The notes: generated by a model not told the origin, from the sequence alone. A stretch of 64,000 nt of DNA from Gracilibacter sp. BRH_c7a (GCA_001516055.1 LOEZ01000055.1:1-64000), one strand, 5' to 3'; shown: positions 53,545-63,047, counted from the first letter of the stretch. Numbers and translations are program-made.

Positions 53545-54504
53545 CTAGTTACTCGGCAGCACTACAAAGGCAGTAGGAATATAGCGTTCACCATATATAT
53601 TCCATAAGCTGTTAATTATCTGATCATTATAAATCATTTCCGTCGATGAACCACCGTCGAGGTTGGCTGCATTGACAGCACCATATTCGATAAAGACATT
53701 CATTAGATCCCTCAAGGTCGCTCCCATGCTCCAACTAGGCTGTCGGCCATCTATAACAACAAAGATAACCGTTCCGTCTGACTTTTGGCCTATCCCTGTA
53801 CGAGGGGCTATTCCCCATCCACCATCACCTTGAATAAGAGGTTCATTGTCTAGAATCAAGTTGGGGTTAAAAGTGACTGCATTTTGAATCTTATTGGCAT
53901 ACACTTGGATAATGTTCATGTTTTTAAGGATTAATCTATCCTGGTTGTCAAAACCAATTATATTCACTTCAACATCATCTGTATTATTGTGAACAACTAT
54001 TCCATCTTGGACTGTTATCCCATCAGGGAAAGCTCCATTGCCCTGAGCATTAGGATCATAAAATCCTCCCCCGTTTATACCTGCAATAGCTTGATTATCC
54101 AAAACCATTTCCGAAAGTCTCTGACCGGCAGTTCCAATCTCTTTCGTGACAGCAATTTTAACCTGACTGGGGTCTTTAACCAACATGACTTTACCTTTAA
54201 AATACTTACCTTCAATATTTTCTATTCTTATGTGATTTTTATTATCAACTATAATATTCTCTTTTGTATGAATTACCGGTTCAACTATGATTGGATTCTG
54301 CTTGTTACGCTTGGCGATCTCATTAATCTTTTCTTGAGACAAGAAAAAATCTACCACCTGCGGGTGTCGAGATGTAAGGATAGTATTGACAGTGAAGCCT
54401 TTTAAGGATTGGAAAGGTCCATAGAAGATAATAAAAGGTGAAGAAATAAGAAAGAAAAAGAGATTGAACAACAGAAAATAAAACCCAACTCGTTTTTTGC
54501 TCAT
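53545..54504 (-). CDS. Phosphodiester glycosidase (NAGPA-domain) membrane protein
   Basis: A 319-residue protein with an N-terminal transmembrane helix (about 10-30) and a C-terminal phosphodiester glycosidase domain, the family of the uncovering enzyme NAGPA and of bacterial exopolysaccharide/YoaW-like proteins. Signatures are GINGGGFYDPN, PRTGIGQKSDGTVIFVVIDGR and ANLDGGSSTEMIYN. It should act on wall or exopolysaccharide sugar-phosphate links outside the membrane. The ATG at 54504 overlaps the stop of the ANTAR gene by one base (TAATG); a GTG four codons earlier is an alternative. Confidence 0.88.
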   Translation of the reverse strand: MSKKRVGFYFLLFNLFFFLISSPFIIFYGPFQSLKGFTVNTILTSRHPQVVDFFLSQEKINEIAKRNKQNPIIVEPVIHTKENIIVDNKNHIRIENIEGKYFKGKVMLVKDPSQVKIAVTKEIGTAGQRLSEMVLDNQAIAGINGGGFYDPNAQGNGAFPDGITVQDGIVVHNNTDDVEVNIIGFDNQDRLILKNMNIIQVYANKIQNAVTFNPNLILDNEPLIQGDGGWGIAPRTGIGQKSDGTVIFVVIDGRQPSWSMGATLRDLMNVFIEYGAVNAANLDGGSSTEMIYNDQIINSLWNIYGERYIPTAFVVLPSN

Positions 54505-55070
54505 TAAGGTTTCCACAACCCTTTGATAACTTCAGTCGCTACTGCTTTAATCGTTTTTCTCGATGTCATGGCTTGAGATCTTAGTGAATTATAAGCTGTT
54601 TCTTCATCGAGACCGTCAGCTACTAAGATCAAGACCGCTTGAAAGATAATCTTTCTTGTTTTGATCTCATCATTAAGGCGTCTTATTTCATCCATATTTT
54701 TTCTTTCTATCTCAAACTTATGTTCTGCTTGAACGATAGCTGTCACCACATCTGCAGCTCGCAACGGAGCTGCAACTATCTGATGCAAATTGGTTTTAAC
54801 TGCTAAATGCAGGTTGGGATATTCCTTTTCTTCCAAAATTAGTATTACGGGACAAATGTGGGAATGAACTAGATTTTGCAAAAGATCCAGTGGATTTAAA
54901 CCGTCTATATCCCAACCACAAATTATAAGGTCAGGGTCAACTCTTTGAGCCATTCTTAGTGCTTCTATTCCATTGTCAGTTTTAGCGATTGCTTGGTAGT
55001 TAGCAACGGGTAAAACTGGGCTAAGGTCATTGAGGATTTTTTCTTTTGCTATTAAAATTGCTCTTTTCAT
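54504..55070 (-). CDS. ANTAR-domain antiterminator with degenerate receiver
   Basis: A 188-residue protein with an N-terminal receiver-like domain, a short coiled coil (about 120-140) and a C-terminal ANTAR RNA-binding domain (KTRKIIFQAVLILVADGLDEETAYNSLRSQAM). ANTAR proteins bind paired hairpins in nascent RNA and prevent termination. In the receiver the phospho-acceptor Asp is replaced by Gly52 (DLIICGWDIDG) and the conserved Lys region reads AAPLRA, so classical phosphorylation is unlikely. It is coupled to the phosphodiester glycosidase gene. Confidence 0.87.
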   Translation of the reverse strand: MKRAILIAKEKILNDLSPVLPVANYQAIAKTDNGIEALRMAQRVDPDLIICGWDIDGLNPLDLLQNLVHSHICPVILILEEKEYPNLHLAVKTNLHQIVAAPLRAADVVTAIVQAEHKFEIERKNMDEIRRLNDEIKTRKIIFQAVLILVADGLDEETAYNSLRSQAMTSRKTIKAVATEVIKGLWKP

Positions 55071-55234
55071 AATTACTCCGTTTTTTTTACTTTGATATAA
55101 TTATACTATCAGATCGTTCAAAACGAAATAAGTGCTATTGATAAGCACTTATTTATAAATCTCTCTTTATATAATATTTCAAATCTAATAGAACTTCAAA
55201 TATAAAGCCAAAATCCCTCTGATAAATGTTTACT

Positions 55235-55789
55235 TTATTTTACTGAGGTATCTACATTGAAAATTACTCTAGCTTCAGTATTTTGTAATATTCCTCCCTC
55301 TGAATTAGCTTTAATAGCTAAAATCATTTCATGTTGTCCTGCAGTAGCACTTTTTCCTTGAGCATCACCAAGGGCTTCGATATTTTCAAAGACAATTCGA
55401 GCTGTTTCCCCTGGTTCCAGGGTAGGTATTTTCCCTTCTTTACTCATAGATTTGGACTTATCTTCGATTGCAGAAATAGTAAGCTTAACAGGTATGTCAG
55501 TAATCATTTTTTCAGTCATGTTTTGAACGATTGCGGAAATCTTGAAACTATCTTCATTCAATGTCTGCATTCCTTTAAAAACTTGACCTTCATAAGATAT
55601 GTCCCGAATTTCAATCTGTGGTTCGAATTCGATAGAAAGAATTTTTAATTCTGGTTCTACTTCTGTAGGAGTAGAACTAGCCTGTAAACTTCGAAACACA
55701 TTTACTCCAAAAACAGATACTAAAGCTATTAGAACAAACAGCCCACCATATAAGAAATACTTTCTTTTGAGAGTAACGAATCTTGCCAA
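55235..55789 (-). CDS. Membrane-anchored beta-rich protein of unknown function
   Basis: A 184-residue protein with a basic N-terminus, one transmembrane helix (about 15-33, GGLFVLIALVSVFGVNVF) and an extracytoplasmic domain with the strand pattern of a CARDB/FxLYD-type immunoglobulin fold (ISYEGQVFKGMQTLNEDSFKISAIVQNMTEKMITDIPVKL-region; LEPGETARIVFE). The TTG start at 55789 is chosen from AGGAGGTG seven bases upstream; a longer frame would begin inside the hairpin that ends the upstream gene. It lies downstream of dnaI. Function is unknown. Confidence 0.75.
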   Translation of the reverse strand: MARFVTLKRKYFLYGGLFVLIALVSVFGVNVFRSLQASSTPTEVEPELKILSIEFEPQIEIRDISYEGQVFKGMQTLNEDSFKISAIVQNMTEKMITDIPVKLTISAIEDKSKSMSKEGKIPTLEPGETARIVFENIEALGDAQGKSATAGQHEMILAIKANSEGGILQNTEARVIFNVDTSVK

Positions 55790-55826
55790 TATATTACACC
55801 TCCTTAAATAACAATTCCTAATAAAA

Positions 55827-55861
55827 AACCTATGCATTATTCTCTTGGACATGCATAGGTT
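55827..55861 (-). terminator. Terminator of the dnaD-dnaI operon
   Basis: An 11-bp perfect stem (AACCTATGCAT at 55827-55837 with 55851-55861), 13-base loop, followed on the minus strand by UUUUUUAUU. It lies about 45 bases after the dnaI-like stop. Confidence 0.88.
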
Positions 55862-55905
55862 CGTACGTTTTATTATTATGTTATTTTTGAGGATTCGATT
55901 ATTTA

Positions 55906-56721
55906 TTAACTTAACTTCTCTCTTTTATCATATTTCTGCCTCCGAATGTCCTTTTCTGTAGAGAGGCGAAAAATCCTGCACATCTGTAACAAGCGAGAAC
56001 AAGTTCTTTCACCTAAGTATGTTTCTATCTCGTCAAAACTTAAATTGGTTGTGATAATAGTCGGCAGTTGTTCGTTGGTCCGGTAATTTAAAATTGTGTA
56101 AAGTCTATTCCTCGTCCAATCGGTGTAATTATGTGCACCCAGGTCATCAAGGATGAGCACAGGGATAGTCCTGGCTATATCTAATAAATCGTATTCTGAT
56201 GTTTCGCTTTTAGAATCATAAGTAGCTCTTAATTCATCCAGTAAATCAGGTACCACAAGGAAGAGAAGCTTTGTTTGTTGTTCGATTAACACATTGGCGA
56301 TGGCGGCTGCAAGAAAGGTCTTGCCACTGCCGACTGAACCAGAAAAAAGTAAACCTATTTCGTGTGGATTGTTCAATACATTACGACAAAAATCCTGTGC
56401 TGCTTTTAAAGCTTTTTGAGCTTTAAGAGAATGTTCTTGATCTAAAGATCCACTATTATAATAATCAAGATCGAAAGAATCAAAGCGACATCCTATTAAT
56501 TCACGAGATAAGCGAGCATATTTAAATGAATTAAATAATTTCCTTTGTTCCATACATGAACAAGGAATAGCCGTATCGCCTTGTAGGATAATTCCGCGAT
56601 CACCACAAATTGAACAAACAGCGTTTTCGTTTGCTAAAACACTCTCTGCTGCTGAAAGGTTTTGGTTATTGACTTTTGGCTTCTTCATTATCTTTTTCAA
56701 GATTTTATCCGAGCTTTCCAA
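55906..56721 (-). CDS. dnaI: DnaI/DnaC-type helicase-loader ATPase
   Basis: A 271-residue AAA+ ATPase. A zinc-binding motif lies at the N-terminus (CSICGDRGI to CSCMEQRK, about 37-60), then Walker A LLFSGSVGSGKTFLAA near 135 and Walker B VLILDDLGAH near 195, with ITTNLSFDE and RLLQMCRIFRL sensor regions. It loads the replicative helicase DnaC/DnaB at forks. The TTG at 56721 with AGGAGG 11 bases upstream is preferred over a GTG that overlaps that site. It follows the DnaD-domain gene by about 20 bases, as in the Bacillus dnaB-dnaI pair. Confidence 0.87.
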   Translation of the reverse strand: MESSDKILKKIMKKPKVNNQNLSAAESVLANENAVCSICGDRGIILQGDTAIPCSCMEQRKLFNSFKYARLSRELIGCRFDSFDLDYYNSGSLDQEHSLKAQKALKAAQDFCRNVLNNPHEIGLLFSGSVGSGKTFLAAAIANVLIEQQTKLLFLVVPDLLDELRATYDSKSETSEYDLLDIARTIPVLILDDLGAHNYTDWTRNRLYTILNYRTNEQLPTIITTNLSFDEIETYLGERTCSRLLQMCRIFRLSTEKDIRRQKYDKREKLS

Positions 56722-56745
56722 GGTATAATACACCTCCTATCTAAG

Positions 56746-57486
56746 TTATAGGTATATATCATCATATTTATTTTTGGGAGTGTTACTTTTCTTTTGTTTT
56801 TCACTTTTCTTTTGTTGCCTTGACTGAAAATGTTGGTCTTCCGCTTCAACTTCCATACGAGTTTGAATGCCCTTTTTTTCCCATTCTCTCAAGATAGTAT
56901 CCAGGTACCTAAAGCTTCTGATACCTGCGCTAACTCCCCTTCTCAAGGCTTCAATTATTAGCTCCTCTGAATAAGAAGCCATAAGCCATTTCCCAATATG
57001 TTCACATTCTAAGCCAGTCAAAGGTCTGCCTAGTTCACTCTCAAATAAGGTTGTAAGTTTCTGCAGGGAATTATCTGTATTTATATGAGATGATTTTTTG
57101 TTATTGTCATTATCATCTGACGCTTCCATTTGTTTGAATTGATATATGCCCCACAGTTCAAATAATTGATCAATTAAACCACTTAAATCAAATTTGTTAG
57201 TTGCAGTTTTATTTTTATAATCGTTAATGGTTAACAAGTTTTTCTTTTTTAAGCTCTGAATAACTACGGTGAATTCTTGTTGGGAAATACCCATTCTTTC
57301 AATAATATTGGGGAAGATATCTTCGCTCTGATTGTTAGGTTCTGCAAGAAGATGAATAATAAATAGCATTTCTCTTTCATTAATGCCTATTTCAACATAA
57401 TGATCTAATAAGAAACGGGGAATAGATACTGTCCCTGAAAAGAAAAGAGCTTGCGAAAAGCCCCCATAGACGTTTTTCTTATGCAA
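56746..57486 (-). CDS. DnaD-domain replication initiation protein
   Basis: A 246-residue DnaD/DnaB-type protein that helps to open DNA and recruit the helicase loader. The N-terminal winged-helix-like part (FSQALFFSGTVSIPRFLLDHYVEIGINEREMLFII region) is followed by the DnaB_2/DnaD domain (LTTLFESELGRPLTGLECEHIGKWLMASYSEELIIEALRRGVS) with the usual end motif of the form YLDTILREWEKKGI. A basic Lys/Gln tail closes it. The TTG at 57486 has GAGGTGG six bases upstream; a GTG about 14 codons earlier lacks a ribosome site. Confidence 0.88.
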   Translation of the reverse strand: MHKKNVYGGFSQALFFSGTVSIPRFLLDHYVEIGINEREMLFIIHLLAEPNNQSEDIFPNIIERMGISQQEFTVVIQSLKKKNLLTINDYKNKTATNKFDLSGLIDQLFELWGIYQFKQMEASDDNDNNKKSSHINTDNSLQKLTTLFESELGRPLTGLECEHIGKWLMASYSEELIIEALRRGVSAGIRSFRYLDTILREWEKKGIQTRMEVEAEDQHFQSRQQKKSEKQKKSNTPKNKYDDIYL

Positions 57487-57680
57487 ACGAAACCACCTCG
57501 TGTCTTTCCTGAAAAAATACTTTCTCACAATTAATATTATATTATAGATTGCTGAATAAAAAGAGGAAAAGAATGAACTTTAATGGGTAATAATAAAAGA
57601 ATTTAGCAGAATATTTTACATAATATGGAAGGATTTTTCCCCTCATTCATGTAATTAGTAGTGGAAAAGGTGGTGTGAAT

Positions 57681-58271
57681 ATGGATATAACAAAAGAGCT
57701 TTATAATATCCTTAATAAAGCTGGTGCTCATCCAGCTCTTGGCTGGAAGCATTGTCAAAGAGTTTATCACTTGGCTAAAGAGCTCTCTCAACATCTAAGT
57801 CTAGATGATGAGATTCTCTATATTTCAGCGATGTTACATGACACCGGTAAGTACCCGCTATATTGTTTGCCCAATGTTGATCATGCTCTGCGTTCCAAGG
57901 GTGTTGCGATGAACCTGCTCAAAAATTATGAATTGGAAAAGGATAGACTCTCTAAAATACTGGATGCCATCGAATCACACATGTATTATTCTGAACCTGG
58001 CAGCAGTGATGAAGCTGTCTATATTAGAGATGCCAATATTCTGGACAGCCTGGGCAATGTTGGATTAATGAAGCTGTTCAGTCTGGTAGGTCATGATGAA
58101 CTTATTAATACTCCAGAGGATGCTTTATTGAGAGCCCAGGTTTTCGCTGAAGCTCTACCCAAAAAAATATATTCAAAAACGGGTAGACGAATAGCTGTCA
58201 AAAGGCGTGAAGAAATAATGCGTTTTTTATCGGGCATTAAACGCCAAACTTCAGAATACGCCTGGATTTAA
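57681..58271 (+). CDS. HD-domain phosphohydrolase
   Basis: A 196-residue HD-family metal hydrolase. Metal ligands are His in GWKHCQRVYHLA, the HD pair in AMLHDTGKYP, and a later Asp in RDANILDSLGNVG. The fold matches small HD hydrolases that act on nucleotides or other phosphate esters; the substrate is unknown. The ATG has GGTGG seven bases upstream. It converges with the beta-CASP nuclease gene, with only 19 bases between the stops. Confidence 0.87.
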   Translation: MDITKELYNILNKAGAHPALGWKHCQRVYHLAKELSQHLSLDDEILYISAMLHDTGKYPLYCLPNVDHALRSKGVAMNLLKNYELEKDRLSKILDAIESHMYYSEPGSSDEAVYIRDANILDSLGNVGLMKLFSLVGHDELINTPEDALLRAQVFAEALPKKIYSKTGRRIAVKRREEIMRFLSGIKRQTSEYAWI

Positions 58272-58290
58272 ACCTAATAAGCTTATTCAA

Positions 58291-59985
58291 TTATGATTTC
58301 TTGCGCGTTTCTTGTAAGAGAGCCGAGATTTTTTCGAAAGTATCCAATAATAACGTGTAATCTCTTTCTTTCCTTGCTTTCTCTACTAGAAGTTTAAGAT
58401 CTTTGCGCACTTTTGTATAGGAATGATTAACTTCAGAAAGGAGAATTCTTTTTTCTCGACCGGCCTTCTTAATGGGGAAACCTTTCTGAGTTTCTTTTCT
58501 ATCTGGCTGTTTTGGAAGTGGACATACTTGTTGTTGTTCTTCTATAGCTTCCAACCACGGTTTTTCCGGAGCAGTACGAATAATATCGTTTCCTCTGAAT
58601 TCAATAGATTCGCCTAATTCTGGAATCAGAGTTTCTTTTCTTAATTGTTCCTCTATCAGATCGGCGAAAGTATTAAGTGAGTCCTTTTCTCCATGTACAA
58701 GAACAATTTTAGCTGATTCTTTACTAGTGGTCTCAACCCAATTTAAGAGCTCTTTTTGGTCGCTATGGGATGAAAATCCTGGGAACATTTCAATGCTTGC
58801 TTGCACAGCAATTTTCTCACCATGGATGGTAACTTCCTTACACCCTTCTATGAGACGACGTCCAAGTGTTCCTTCCGCTTGATAACCCACAAAAATCACA
58901 GTAGCATTTGATCTCCAAAGGTTATGTTTTAAATGATGTTTGATTCTCCCGGCATCAGCCATTCCGCTAGCTGAAATAATAATAGCCCCCTGGGTTATGT
59001 CATTAAGTTTCATTGAGTCTTCTGTAGTTTGACTGAATCTAAGGTTCTCCATGGTGAGCGGATTATTTCCTTCTTTAATAAGTTCTACAGTTTCATCGTC
59101 AAAATTTTCCGGGTTTTCTCTGAAAATCTTGGTGGCGGCGATAGCTAAAGGACTGTCAATATAGATGGGAAGGGTTGGGATTTTATTATCCTTTTGTAAT
59201 TCTTGCAAATAGTATAAAAGATCTTGGGTCCTTTCAACAGCGAAAGCAGGTATAATAATATTTCCGCCTTTGGCTTGTGCAGAATTTATTACATCTGCTA
59301 AGATATCCAATCTGTTGGATTTATCTGCGTGAACTCTGTTGCCATAAGTGGATTCCATGATGACAATATCAGCATCTTTAACTCCTTTGGGATCTTTCAC
59401 GTATGGTTGATTCATGCTCCCTAAGTCTCCGGAAAAGACAACTTTCTTAGTAGTATCTCCTTCTTTAATACTTAGAACAATTTGAGCTGATCCCAGGATA
59501 TGTCCGGCATTGACTAATTGGAAAGAAATAGTTTCCGATAGTTCAATGCTGGTTCCATATTTTGTAGGTTTAAAGTGTTTAATTGCATTAAGAGCGTCAT
59601 CAGAATTGTATATGGGTTCTATGAGTTCCATATCTGCTCTGCGAAGTTTACGGTTCTTTCTTTCTACTTCCATCTCTTGTATGTGTCCACTATCAGGAAG
59701 CATTATAGAACATAATTTAACAGTTACCGGACTCGCATAGATAGGTCCACTATAGCCTTTCTTAATCAATTTTGGGATAAGTCCAGAATGATCGATATGG
59801 GCATGCGTCAAGATAACAGCATCAATGGAACTTGGATCATAGGGAAAATCTTTGTAATTAAGCTCTTTGACGGTTTTAGATCCTTGGAACATGCCGCAAT
59901 CGATTAATAAACGATAATCTGTCGTTTCTACGAGATATGATGAACCGGTAACTAAGCCGGAGGCACCATAATATGTAATCTTCAT
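58291..59985 (-). CDS. Beta-CASP metallo-beta-lactamase RNA nuclease
   Basis: A 564-residue CPSF-like nuclease. The MBL part has HAHIDHSGLIPKL, GHILGSAQI and FSGDLGSMN. The beta-CASP insert spans about 190-390 (PAFAVERTQDLLYYL, ASGMAD). The final metal His are in FSSHSDQKELLNW and VHGEKDS. Such enzymes process RNA ends. The last 100 residues form an extra Lys/Glu-rich helical tail not seen in the shortest family members. It sits between the HD gene and degU. Confidence 0.9.
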   Translation of the reverse strand: MKITYYGASGLVTGSSYLVETTDYRLLIDCGMFQGSKTVKELNYKDFPYDPSSIDAVILTHAHIDHSGLIPKLIKKGYSGPIYASPVTVKLCSIMLPDSGHIQEMEVERKNRKLRRADMELIEPIYNSDDALNAIKHFKPTKYGTSIELSETISFQLVNAGHILGSAQIVLSIKEGDTTKKVVFSGDLGSMNQPYVKDPKGVKDADIVIMESTYGNRVHADKSNRLDILADVINSAQAKGGNIIIPAFAVERTQDLLYYLQELQKDNKIPTLPIYIDSPLAIAATKIFRENPENFDDETVELIKEGNNPLTMENLRFSQTTEDSMKLNDITQGAIIISASGMADAGRIKHHLKHNLWRSNATVIFVGYQAEGTLGRRLIEGCKEVTIHGEKIAVQASIEMFPGFSSHSDQKELLNWVETTSKESAKIVLVHGEKDSLNTFADLIEEQLRKETLIPELGESIEFRGNDIIRTAPEKPWLEAIEEQQQVCPLPKQPDRKETQKGFPIKKAGREKRILLSEVNHSYTKVRKDLKLLVEKARKERDYTLLLDTFEKISALLQETRKKS

Positions 59986-60006
59986 TGCAATCCCTCTCTT
60001 TATTGA

Positions 60007-60648
60007 TTATTCCAGGTTAATTAATTTTAGTTTTACCGATTTTAGTGCTGCTTGCGTTCGATCCTCAACTTCTAATTTTCTAAATATATTAGACAAATGA
60101 TTCTTAACTGTCTTTTCACTAATAAATAAGGAAATACCAATATCTCTATTAGATGCCCCTTTAACCACATAAGTGAGTATTTCCATTTCTCGATTGCTTA
60201 AACCAAAATTATTCTTAGATGCTGAAGACGTATTTGTTAATTGATCAAGCAATTTGCCTGTCACACTCGGTGATAAGATAGGTTCTCCTGCATAAACCTT
60301 TCTAATGGAATCCACTAAAGCCTTGGGAATTACATCTTTTAAGAGATATCCTGCAACACCTAACTGAAGTACTTGGAAGACCTTTTCATCCGAATCATCA
60401 ACGGTTAAAACCAAAATTCCTATTTCAGGCTTCTCTCGGCGAATAACCCGACAAGCCTCTAAACCATTGACTCCTGGCATGTTAATATCCATTAGCAGTA
60501 TATCGAAAGGAGTGCTTCTGGCTATGTTAATGGCTCCTTGACCATCTCCTACTTCTGCAATTACATGGATACCATCTTCAAATTCAAGAATTCTTCTTAA
60601 TCCTTCTCTTAAAAGTGGATGATCATCGGCGATTACCACCCTTATCAT
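60007..60648 (-). CDS. degU: DegU/NarL-type response regulator
   Basis: A 213-residue response regulator. Receiver: ADDHPLLREGL, phospho-Asp in LLMDINMPGVNG near 54, Lys in YLLKDVIPK near 104. Output: LuxR helix-turn-helix (LSNREMEILTYVVKGASNRDIGISLFISEKTVKNHLSNIFRKL). It lies 14 bases downstream of degS, as in Bacillus degS-degU. AGGAGG precedes the ATG. Confidence 0.93.
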   Translation of the reverse strand: MIRVVIADDHPLLREGLRRILEFEDGIHVIAEVGDGQGAINIARSTPFDILLMDINMPGVNGLEACRVIRREKPEIGILVLTVDDSDEKVFQVLQLGVAGYLLKDVIPKALVDSIRKVYAGEPILSPSVTGKLLDQLTNTSSASKNNFGLSNREMEILTYVVKGASNRDIGISLFISEKTVKNHLSNIFRKLEVEDRTQAALKSVKLKLINLE

Positions 60649-60662
60649 TTATTGTTCCTCCT

Positions 60663-61907
60663 TTATTCTGAGTAAGGTATCCCAAATTCGAATACTGTTC
60701 CTTTTCCATATTGAGACGTTATGGAAAACTTGCCTGAATACATTTCTACTCTTTCTTTTACTCCTATAAGTCCGTAATGTTCTCCAGGGTAATCTAAAAC
60801 TGCTTGAGTATCAAAACCTTTACCATAATCGATTATCTTACCCATTATCCAATCATCCTGAAATTGAAGGAAAATTTCACATCTTGGAGATTCAGCATGT
60901 TTAGCTACATTGGTCACCCCTTCTTGTACTAGTCTAAATAAAGCTAATTCAATAGAGGGATTGAGATTAATCTCTGTACCTTCTATCATAAGTGAGCATC
61001 GAATACCATAATTCTTTTCATAATTATGGATATAATTCTTGATGGTTTCTATTATACCTTTATTGTCAATACGAACTGGTCTCAAATCAAAAATGATACG
61101 CCTGATATCCTGGAGGTTTTCTCTTACTAAACTCTTCAGGTCATTTAACTCGTCTTTTACCTTCTTATAGTCTATCTCCAGTAATTTTTCAGCTATTTCC
61201 AATCTTAAAACTATATTAGCCAGACTTTGTGCCGGTCCATCATGTACCTCTCTGGCAATCCTGCGCCTCTCTTCTTCTTGAGCTTTGATAATTTTAAAAG
61301 CTGTATCTTTCATTTTATCACTGCTATGTATAGCCGAAATTTCGGTTATACCTTCTTTAAGAAGACGAATAGCAAGACCAACCTGATTCATAAGATTATC
61401 TGCCCTTTGAACTGTGCCCTCAAGATTCTTTAAAGATCTTTCTATCTCGTCTCTTCGGCTTCGAAGTTGAAGCTCTTTAGCTTGGAGGAGTTGGAGCTCG
61501 ACTTGAGCATCCTTCGCCTCTGTGTAGATATCTAACATTGCCCGTTCAGTATATCTTTCGAAATTTTTGTTTACTTCCATGAGTTTCTGGCGCATTCTTT
61601 TTTCTAGTTTATACTGATTATCAACCTTCTTGATAGTCTCTTTTATTTCCGACGAAAGAAATGTTAACTCTTGTTGTAATCTTTGCACTTCAGTACGTGT
61701 GGTTTCGTATATATTAAATATTTCTTCTTTACCATCTTCCACTGCTTTTAAAGTAGATTCGAAAACATCGTTTAGGCGATCCATACTACTTCTCCTCTGC
61801 TCCTTGCTAAGTTGATTTAAAACATCTGATTTAACTTGATTCGACATTTTATCAATTTTTCCTACTTCCAATTGAAAAAACATCCTTTCACATGCTTCGT
61901 TACTCAA
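60663..61907 (-). CDS. degS: DegS-type sensor histidine kinase
   Basis: A 414-residue soluble two-component kinase. A long N-terminal coiled coil (about 40-200; RMRQKLMEVNKNFERYTERAMLDIYTEAK) matches the DegS sensor region. The HisKA_3 domain has the phospho-His in REVHDGPAQSLANIVLRLE near 245, and the HATPase part has EGVTNVAKHAESP and YGKGF. No transmembrane helix is seen. The TTG start at 61907 overlaps the oxidoreductase stop by eight bases and has AAAGG upstream; an ATG at MSNQ about 20 codons later is an alternative start. Confidence 0.92.
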   Translation of the reverse strand: MSNEACERMFFQLEVGKIDKMSNQVKSDVLNQLSKEQRRSSMDRLNDVFESTLKAVEDGKEEIFNIYETTRTEVQRLQQELTFLSSEIKETIKKVDNQYKLEKRMRQKLMEVNKNFERYTERAMLDIYTEAKDAQVELQLLQAKELQLRSRRDEIERSLKNLEGTVQRADNLMNQVGLAIRLLKEGITEISAIHSSDKMKDTAFKIIKAQEEERRRIAREVHDGPAQSLANIVLRLEIAEKLLEIDYKKVKDELNDLKSLVRENLQDIRRIIFDLRPVRIDNKGIIETIKNYIHNYEKNYGIRCSLMIEGTEINLNPSIELALFRLVQEGVTNVAKHAESPRCEIFLQFQDDWIMGKIIDYGKGFDTQAVLDYPGEHYGLIGVKERVEMYSGKFSITSQYGKGTVFEFGIPYSE

Positions 61908-62970
61908 CCTGAACCTTTATTTGGCTGACAGCGTTATATCCATAACCTTTTCTGTTCCAGTACGGTTCTAGTGGTTGAATTCTGCCACTAGAGTCTTTGG
62001 CTCTGGACAAGATTGTATATTCACCTTTGTGAGGAGGACTCCAGGAATGCCACCAATAAATCCAAGCAAATGGTTGATAGGGATACCTGCTGAGGGCAGC
62101 CTTATGCCATTCAATACCGTTATCCATACTAATTTCAACTTCGGTAATAATTCCTTTTCCAGTCCAGGCAATTCCTTCAATCCGATGAGTTACTTTGTCA
62201 ATAGCAGCTAAATGATGAGGATAAAGTATAGTAGAATTTACATTCTTAAAATTAACAGGATGTTTTCCCCTATCTGAATTCTTATCTGGATAATAAATAT
62301 AATCAATTGTCTGAAATGGCCCTGAGAACTTTCTAGTTATAACCGTAATCCTTTTTAACCATTTAACCCAGGCCATTCCATACCAGCTTGGAACAATCAA
62401 ACGTAGAGGAAAGCCATGTTTATAAGGTATTGGTTTACCGTTTAACTCATAAGCGATTATCGTATCCGGGTGCAAGGCAATGCTCATGGGTAGGCTTCTG
62501 GCAAATAAGAATTCTCCTGGAATATCTTTTCTCGTTCCATGATCATGTCCTTCAAATACCACTTCTTTGGCACTATCTTTTATTCCTGTATGTTCAAGCA
62601 GAATTTTGAATGGTACCCCCTTCCAAAGCCCCTGACTCATAGCACCTTCTTCCCACTGTATTCCATAAACTTTCGGATCAAAGAAAGCTCTTTTATTGCC
62701 TGAACATTCCAAAGAAATAACAAATTCTCTTGTGGGCATTACCTTAAGTTGGTCCACCAGGAATCTCGAAGGGTTGTATACCGCCCCGTCTATACCCACT
62801 GAATAATTTCTTTCATCTACTTCAGGATAAGAAAAATGATTTCTTATAAAGAAATATTCTTCAGGAGTAATCCATTGTCTTAAAAACCTAAGTGGTGTTT
62901 CCTGGTTCTCAGGATTTAACTTATGAGTTTTATAAAAAGGTACACTTAAGTTATCATTTTTAATTGTCAC
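61900..62970 (-). CDS. Sulfite-oxidase-family molybdopterin oxidoreductase (cytoplasmic)
   Basis: A 356-residue SUOX-family protein. The molybdenum-ligand Cys lies in SLECSGNKR near residue 99, the pterin-binding region includes VFEGHDHG, and HGFPLRLIVPSWYGMAWVKWL is the family signature. The C-terminal Mo-co dimerisation domain follows (about 235-356). No Tat or Sec signal and no heme or transmembrane part is seen, so it should act in the cytoplasm. The GTG at 62970 has GGAGGG eight bases upstream; an earlier ATG would place that site inside the coding part. It overlaps degS. Confidence 0.88.
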   Translation of the reverse strand: MTIKNDNLSVPFYKTHKLNPENQETPLRFLRQWITPEEYFFIRNHFSYPEVDERNYSVGIDGAVYNPSRFLVDQLKVMPTREFVISLECSGNKRAFFDPKVYGIQWEEGAMSQGLWKGVPFKILLEHTGIKDSAKEVVFEGHDHGTRKDIPGEFLFARSLPMSIALHPDTIIAYELNGKPIPYKHGFPLRLIVPSWYGMAWVKWLKRITVITRKFSGPFQTIDYIYYPDKNSDRGKHPVNFKNVNSTILYPHHLAAIDKVTHRIEGIAWTGKGIITEVEISMDNGIEWHKAALSRYPYQPFAWIYWWHSWSPPHKGEYTILSRAKDSSGRIQPLEPYWNRKGYGYNAVSQIKVQVE

Positions 62971-63047
62971 TTTCTGAACCCTCCATTTCATGATATATTT
63001 TAGATAGTTTTGTTTGGATATAATATTCTACATACTTGATTATGGTC

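Noticed and set aside
58276-58287. AATAAGCTTATT palindrome between the convergent HD and beta-CASP genes
   Set aside because: Too short and too AT-rich to support a bidirectional terminator.
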